From JAWKJY01 sp041393535 (GTDB lineage: Bacteria > Actinomycetota > Thermoleophilia > Gaiellales > Gaiellaceae), in contig JAWKJY010000007.1 of assembly GCA_041393535.1 (NCBI GenBank), forward strand, positions 160,662 to 224,661: a stretch of 64,000 nt of DNA, written 5' to 3'. The notes beneath the pieces were generated by a model, which saw only the letters and a program-made list of their open reading frames with translations, did not search any database and was not told the DNA's origin. The position numbers and the translations under genes are program-made. Positions 60,340-64,000 of the stretch are shown one piece after another (position 1 is the first letter of the stretch; each line of letters opens with the position of its first letter).

Positions 60340-62220
60340 GTGATGGAGCACCTCTTCGGTCCAGCGGGACGGCTCGCCGGCGCGCTCGCGTCGTTCGAGT
60401 CGCGCCCGCAGCAGCTCGACCTCGCCGACGCCGTGGCGGAGGCGCTCGCGACCGGGCGCCACCTCGTCGCGGAGGCGGGAACCGGCACCGGCAAGAGCCT
60501 CGCGTACCTGCTGCCGGCGCTCGAGTCCGGACGAACCGTGGTGGTGGCGACCGCGACCAAGGCCCTGCAGGAGCAGCTGCTGGCGAAGGACGTGCCGGCG
60601 GCAGCTGCGGCGCTCGGCCGCTCGGTGGACTGCGTCGTCCTCAAGGGCCGCGAGAACTACGTCTGCCGGCGGAGCCTCCACGGCTTCGAGCTGCTGGCCG
60701 GCGCGGCGGGCTCGCTGCTGCGCACCGAGGCCGACGCGATCCAGCTCGAGCAGCTGCGCCCGTGGCTCGAGACCACGACGACCGGCGACCGGGCCGAGCT
60801 CGAGGTCGAGCCGTCCCCGAGCCTCTGGTCGGAGCTGGCCGTCGGCACCGATCGGTGCCTGGGCCGCCGGTGCGCGTTCGTCGGCACGTGCTTCGCCGAG
60901 GAGGCGAGGGCCCGCGCGGCGGATGCCGAGCTCGTGATCGCGAACCACGCGCTGTACCTGGCGGATCTCGGGCTGCGACTGCGCAGGGGAGGCTCCGAGC
61001 CGCTCGTCCTCCCGGAGCACGACGCGGTCGTCTTCGACGAGGCCCACCGGCTCGAGGAGGCCGCGGCTGCGTGGCTCGGCGGACGGCTCACGCTCGCCGG
61101 CCTCCGCCGGCTCCTCCGCGACGTCGAGCGCGTCCACGCGGAGCTCGGTCGGACGCCGCCGGCTCGCCTGATCGACGCCGTCGACCGGGACGGGGAGCGG
61201 CTGCTCGACGCACTCGATCCCGGCTCGGGACGGCGGCGCCTGCGGGAGGGCGACCTCGCGCCCGTCGTCCAGCTCGGGCTCGCGCTCGCGAGCTCGCTCG
61301 ACGCGCTCGCCCGCGCGCTGTCGGGCGGGGGAGACGACCTGGATGCGCTCGCCCGTCGGATCGACCGGACGGTCGACGACGTCGACGCAACGCTCGCCTG
61401 GGACGACGCCGAGCGCGTCGCCTGGGCGGAGCCGGGCACCGTCCAGTGGGCGCCGCTCGACGTCTCGGGCATCCTCCGGGACGCGCTGTGGGAGAGCGGC
61501 ATCACCGGCGTCCTCGTCTCCGCGACCCTCGATCCGCGCTTCGCCCGCGCGCGGCTGGGCCTCGACGAGGCACGGGAGCTCGTGCTGCCGTCGCCGTACG
61601 ACTGGGCCGAGCAGGCGCTGCTCTACGTCCCGCACCGCATGCCCGAGCCGCGTGCGCCGCTCTACGCCGAGCGGCTGGCGGAGGAGGTGGTCGCGCTCGT
61701 CTACGCGTCGCAGGGGCGCGCGCTCGTGCTCACGACCTCGTACCGCGCGCTCGACGCGCTCGCCGATCGCCTCGCCGACGAGGTGCCGTGGCCCGTCCTG
61801 CGCCAGGGGCAGGCGCCGCGGGAGCGCCTGCTCGAGCGCTTCCGCGAGGACGTCGACTCGGTGCTGGTCGCGACGCAGACCTTCTGGCAGGGCGTCGACG
61901 TCGCCGGCGACTCGCTCTCGCTCGTGGTGATCGACAAGCTCCCGTTCGCCGTCCCCGACGACCCGCTCGTCCAGGCGCGCTGCGAGCGCATCAGCGCCGA
62001 GGGCGGCGACCCGTTCCGCGACTACCAGCTCCCGGCGGCGGTGCTCGCGCTCCGCCAGGGCTTCGGGCGGCTGATCCGCTCGCACGCCGACCGGGGCGTC
62101 GTCGCGATCCTCGACGGCCGCCTCCGGGGACGCGCGTACGGCCGCGTGTTCCTCGAGGCCCTGCCGCCCTGTCCGATCGTCGGCGAGCTCGACGCCGTGC
62201 GCTCGTTCCTCGCTCGCTGA
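60340..62220 (+). CDS. DinG/XPD-like ATP-dependent DNA helicase
   Basis: 626 residues. SF2 helicase: RPQQLDLADAVAEAL, Walker A EAGTGTGKSLAYLLPA, VVFDEAHRLEEAA (DEAH), then TQTFWQGVDVAGDS and LRQGFGRLIRS. Cysteines in ENYVCRRS, DRCLGRRCAFVGTCF form the expected 4Fe-4S pocket between the first motifs. It unwinds branched DNA, R-loops or D-loops. GTG 60340 is preferred over ATG 60343 because TAGCCT ends 8 nt before the GTG; the proteins differ by one residue. Confidence 0.93.
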   Translation: MMEHLFGPAGRLAGALASFESRPQQLDLADAVAEALATGRHLVAEAGTGTGKSLAYLLPALESGRTVVVATATKALQEQLLAKDVPAAAAALGRSVDCVVLKGRENYVCRRSLHGFELLAGAAGSLLRTEADAIQLEQLRPWLETTTTGDRAELEVEPSPSLWSELAVGTDRCLGRRCAFVGTCFAEEARARAADAELVIANHALYLADLGLRLRRGGSEPLVLPEHDAVVFDEAHRLEEAAAAWLGGRLTLAGLRRLLRDVERVHAELGRTPPARLIDAVDRDGERLLDALDPGSGRRRLREGDLAPVVQLGLALASSLDALARALSGGGDDLDALARRIDRTVDDVDATLAWDDAERVAWAEPGTVQWAPLDVSGILRDALWESGITGVLVSATLDPRFARARLGLDEARELVLPSPYDWAEQALLYVPHRMPEPRAPLYAERLAEEVVALVYASQGRALVLTTSYRALDALADRLADEVPWPVLRQGQAPRERLLERFREDVDSVLVATQTFWQGVDVAGDSLSLVVIDKLPFAVPDDPLVQARCERISAEGGDPFRDYQLPAAVLALRQGFGRLIRSHADRGVVAILDGRLRGRAYGRVFLEALPPCPIVGELDAVRSFLAR

Positions 62221-62252
62221 CCCCCGGCGGGCGCTGCTACCCTCACGGGCGC

Positions 62253-63005
62253 ATGGCGAAGAAGAAGAGCCGCACGCCCTCGCCTCCGCCGAGCCCCGGC
62301 GGGCGGCCGAAGCCGCCGAAGCCCGCCGCGCCCGCTGCCGCGAAGCCCGCTGCCCGTGCGCCCAGGGATCCGCGGCGGACGCGCCTCCTGCTCACGGGCG
62401 GCGGCGCCGCTGCGGTGATCGTCGTCGTGGTGATCGTCCTCGCCCTCACGCTCGGCGGCGGCACGAGCCTCGCCTCGTCGATGTCCGCGGCCGGCTGCCA
62501 GCTGTTCGCCCCCGCGCCGTCCCAGGCGCCGCTCGACGGCCAGGTGCACTACGAGACCCTGCCGGACGGGTTCGAGTACAACACCTTCCCCGCGAGCCAG
62601 GGCCCGCACTACCCCGTGGCGCTCCAGTTCGGCTTCTACTCGGAGCCGCTCGAGGAGGTGCGGAAGGTCCACAACCTCGAGCACGGCGGCGTCGCCATCC
62701 AGTGGGGCGACCAGGTGCCCGCCGAGACCGTGCAGCAGATCGCCACCTGGTACGAGAAGAGCCCGAACGCGCTGATCGCGGCTCCGCTCCCCGCGCTCGG
62801 CGACCGGATCGCGTTGACGGCCTGGGCAGCGCCGAGCGGCGTCGCGAACGAGGAGGACGCTGCCGACGAGGTCTACACCAACTCGTCCGGCCGCCTGGCG
62901 TACTGCTCGAGCTTCGACGAGAAGGCCTTCACCGCCTTCCGGGACGCCTTCCGCGGCAAGGGCATCGAGCGCATCGACCTGCGCAACATGGGCCCGGGCC
63001 AGTAG
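62253..63005 (+). CDS. DUF3105 family membrane-anchored protein
   Basis: 250 residues. Basic Pro/Ala/Lys-rich cytoplasmic start, one membrane helix (about 53-70), then the outer DUF3105 domain: YETLPDGFEYNTFPASQGPH, VHNLEHGGVAIQWG and the two Cys residues (AAGCQ, AYCSS) that could pair. The conserved His residues (GPHYP, NLEHGG) suggest metal or heme binding, but function is unknown. TACCCT ends 9 nt before the ATG. Confidence 0.9.
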   Translation: MAKKKSRTPSPPPSPGGRPKPPKPAAPAAAKPAARAPRDPRRTRLLLTGGGAAAVIVVVVIVLALTLGGGTSLASSMSAAGCQLFAPAPSQAPLDGQVHYETLPDGFEYNTFPASQGPHYPVALQFGFYSEPLEEVRKVHNLEHGGVAIQWGDQVPAETVQQIATWYEKSPNALIAAPLPALGDRIALTAWAAPSGVANEEDAADEVYTNSSGRLAYCSSFDEKAFTAFRDAFRGKGIERIDLRNMGPGQ

Positions 63006-63408
63006 CCCGAGCGGTACGGCGCCACCTCGATCCTGCCGCTGCGCATACACCCGCGCCCGAGGCCGGTGCATGGCGCGCTCGACGTCCGGCGGCCGCCGCG
63101 GGAGCTCTCCGACGGCCTGGTCTCGGCGAGCCACGGCGCGAGTGCTACGCGCCGAACTCGAGCCTCCGCTGGCCATCCGGCCACGAGTGCCCGACGTCGC
63201 GGAGTGCCCTATCCCGCCTCCCTGGCGAGGCGCTTCGGACGACGTCTCGTCCGGACGCGCGCTGCGCCGGCCGCGCTCGACGCGACGATCGCGCCACGGG
63301 CTGCGACGGCCGTGGCCCTGAGCGCGGACCAGCTGGCCGCACACCGCGCCACCGCGCCCGCCCGCCCCTGGAGGAGCACGTGCCCCGTGCCGGCTCGATA
63401 ATGCGAGC
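63006..63408. other. intergenic region, 403 bp
   Basis: No gene I can support between the DUF3105 stop and tRNA-Leu. Open frames across it lack any recognisable motif or start signal. Confidence 0.5.
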
Positions 63409-63495
63409 GCGCCGGGGTGGCGGAACTGGGAGACGCGGGGGACTTAAAATCCTGCTGGGCCTCGGCCCGTGCGAGTTCGAATCTCGCCCCCGGCA
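63409..63495 (+). tRNA. tRNA-Leu (anticodon UAA)
   Basis: 87 nt, class II. Acceptor GCCGGGG pairs with CCCCGGC, discriminator A, no encoded CCA (TCG follows). Anticodon loop CTTAAAA gives TAA. Long variable arm with stem GGGCC/GGCCC, T arm GCGAG-TTCGAAT-CTCGC. The anticodon stem GGGGA/TCCTG has a G-U and a G-G at its outer end, so one base may be miscalled. Confidence 0.9.
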
Positions 63496-64000
63496 TCGAG
63501 ACATCGGCGAGTCGGCAGTCCATCGCCCCGCGGCTACGGCTTCGAATCGACCGGGCGCGTACCGGATGCGACTGCGGGGTGCGACTGCGCGCGGGTGCGC
63601 GTACGGATGGCAAGCTCGCGGCCTGCGACCCGTTGCGCACCCGCCCAGCGCGCTCGCGAGGCGCCCCTGACGGTTCCGGCCCGCTGCTCCCGGCGTGAGC
63701 CGACCACTGCAGGTCGCTGCACGTGCCTTTACGTCGCTGCTCGGGGCTGCCGTGCCCGCACTGGCGCCGCCGCTACGAGAGCGACGGGCCCGGCCGGAGA
63801 ACCCTCCGCGCATGCTCGCGGCCCAGGCTCCACCAGTTCCGCGCCGTGCCGATCGTGGGCGTACCGCAGGGACTCCCGCGCGCCGCATGGCCGCCCGGGC
63901 CTGCCGGAGCTCCCCGGATGGCCGGATGGATCCGTCTGGAGGCACAACGGCCCGCAGTCGGGGCCGACGCAACGTCAGGCTCGTGCGACGACCTCTCCGA
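63496..64000. other. window end, no gene seen
   Basis: 505 bp after tRNA-Leu. Neither strand offers a frame with recognisable motifs, ribosome-binding site or leaderless promoter. No integrase or direct repeat of the tRNA 3' end was noticed. Confidence 0.45.

Noticed and set aside
63409..64000. tRNA-Leu as an integration site for a mobile element
   Set aside because: No integrase, no repeated tRNA 3' end and no mobile-element genes in the remaining 505 bp.

Overview
The window is about 64 kb of very GC-rich (estimated above 70%), gene-dense chromosomal DNA. The gene content points to an actinobacterium: a dnaK-grpE-dnaJ-hspR-clpB operon with the MerR-type repressor HspR, an eno/pyk/ftsB(divIC)/DUF501 neighbourhood, a seven-iron-type ferredoxin, and many GTG starts. 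A deep-branching lineage such as Thermoleophilia is my best guess from style and content; no 16S gene is present to confirm it. Apart from fragments near 31-32.8 kb, nothing looks recently acquired. I see no phage, insertion sequence, integrase or CRISPR array.

Layout. 0-2.3 kb (minus): a phosphatidylinositol-phosphate-synthase-like enzyme, an AUR1/PAP2-like membrane phosphotransferase and moaA. 2.4-8.9 kb (minus): the heat-shock chaperone operon. 9.0-12.8 kb (plus): a hydantoinase/oxoprolinase pair. 12.9-20.4 kb: small membrane proteins, a GT39-like membrane glycosyltransferase divergent from an FmdB-type zinc-ribbon gene with a CIRCE-like operator between them, a secreted barrel-like protein, an FAH-family hydrolase and an LCP cell-wall ligase. 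20.5-31.0 kb (plus): ROK kinase, rsmI, an M23 peptidase, the overlapping chain metG-tatD-rsmA-ispE, tRNA-Gln, glmU and prs. 31.0-32.8 kb: a sparse stretch of tiny orphan genes with a decayed duplicate. 32.8-43.9 kb (plus): rplY-pth-mfd-prsA-mazG-eno-pyk-ftsB-DUF501. 43.9-46.5 kb: four genes whose frames are all broken. 46.5-50.3 kb: cytochrome c maturation genes (tlpA/ccmG, ccmH), DUF309, ferredoxin and an isocitrate/isopropylmalate dehydrogenase. 50.4-57.4 kb: an AddAB-type helicase-nuclease plus nth. 57.8-63.5 kb: trxB, a DinG-like helicase, a DUF3105 protein and tRNA-Leu.

Two themes run through the window. First, about two dozen genes have a TANNNT-type -10 hexamer ending 6-10 nt before the start codon and no Shine-Dalgarno sequence. 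This is the layout expected of leaderless mRNAs, so leaderless transcription looks like a default here. It also helps fix starts, including for moaA, where it exposes a frameshift. Second, several genes are interrupted by small indels (moaA, clpB, dnaJ and everything from 43.9 to 46.1 kb), and the Walker A motif of Mfd carries three A-to-C differences. Because the affected genes include core chaperones, consensus sequence error is the leading explanation, but this cannot be settled from the sequence alone.
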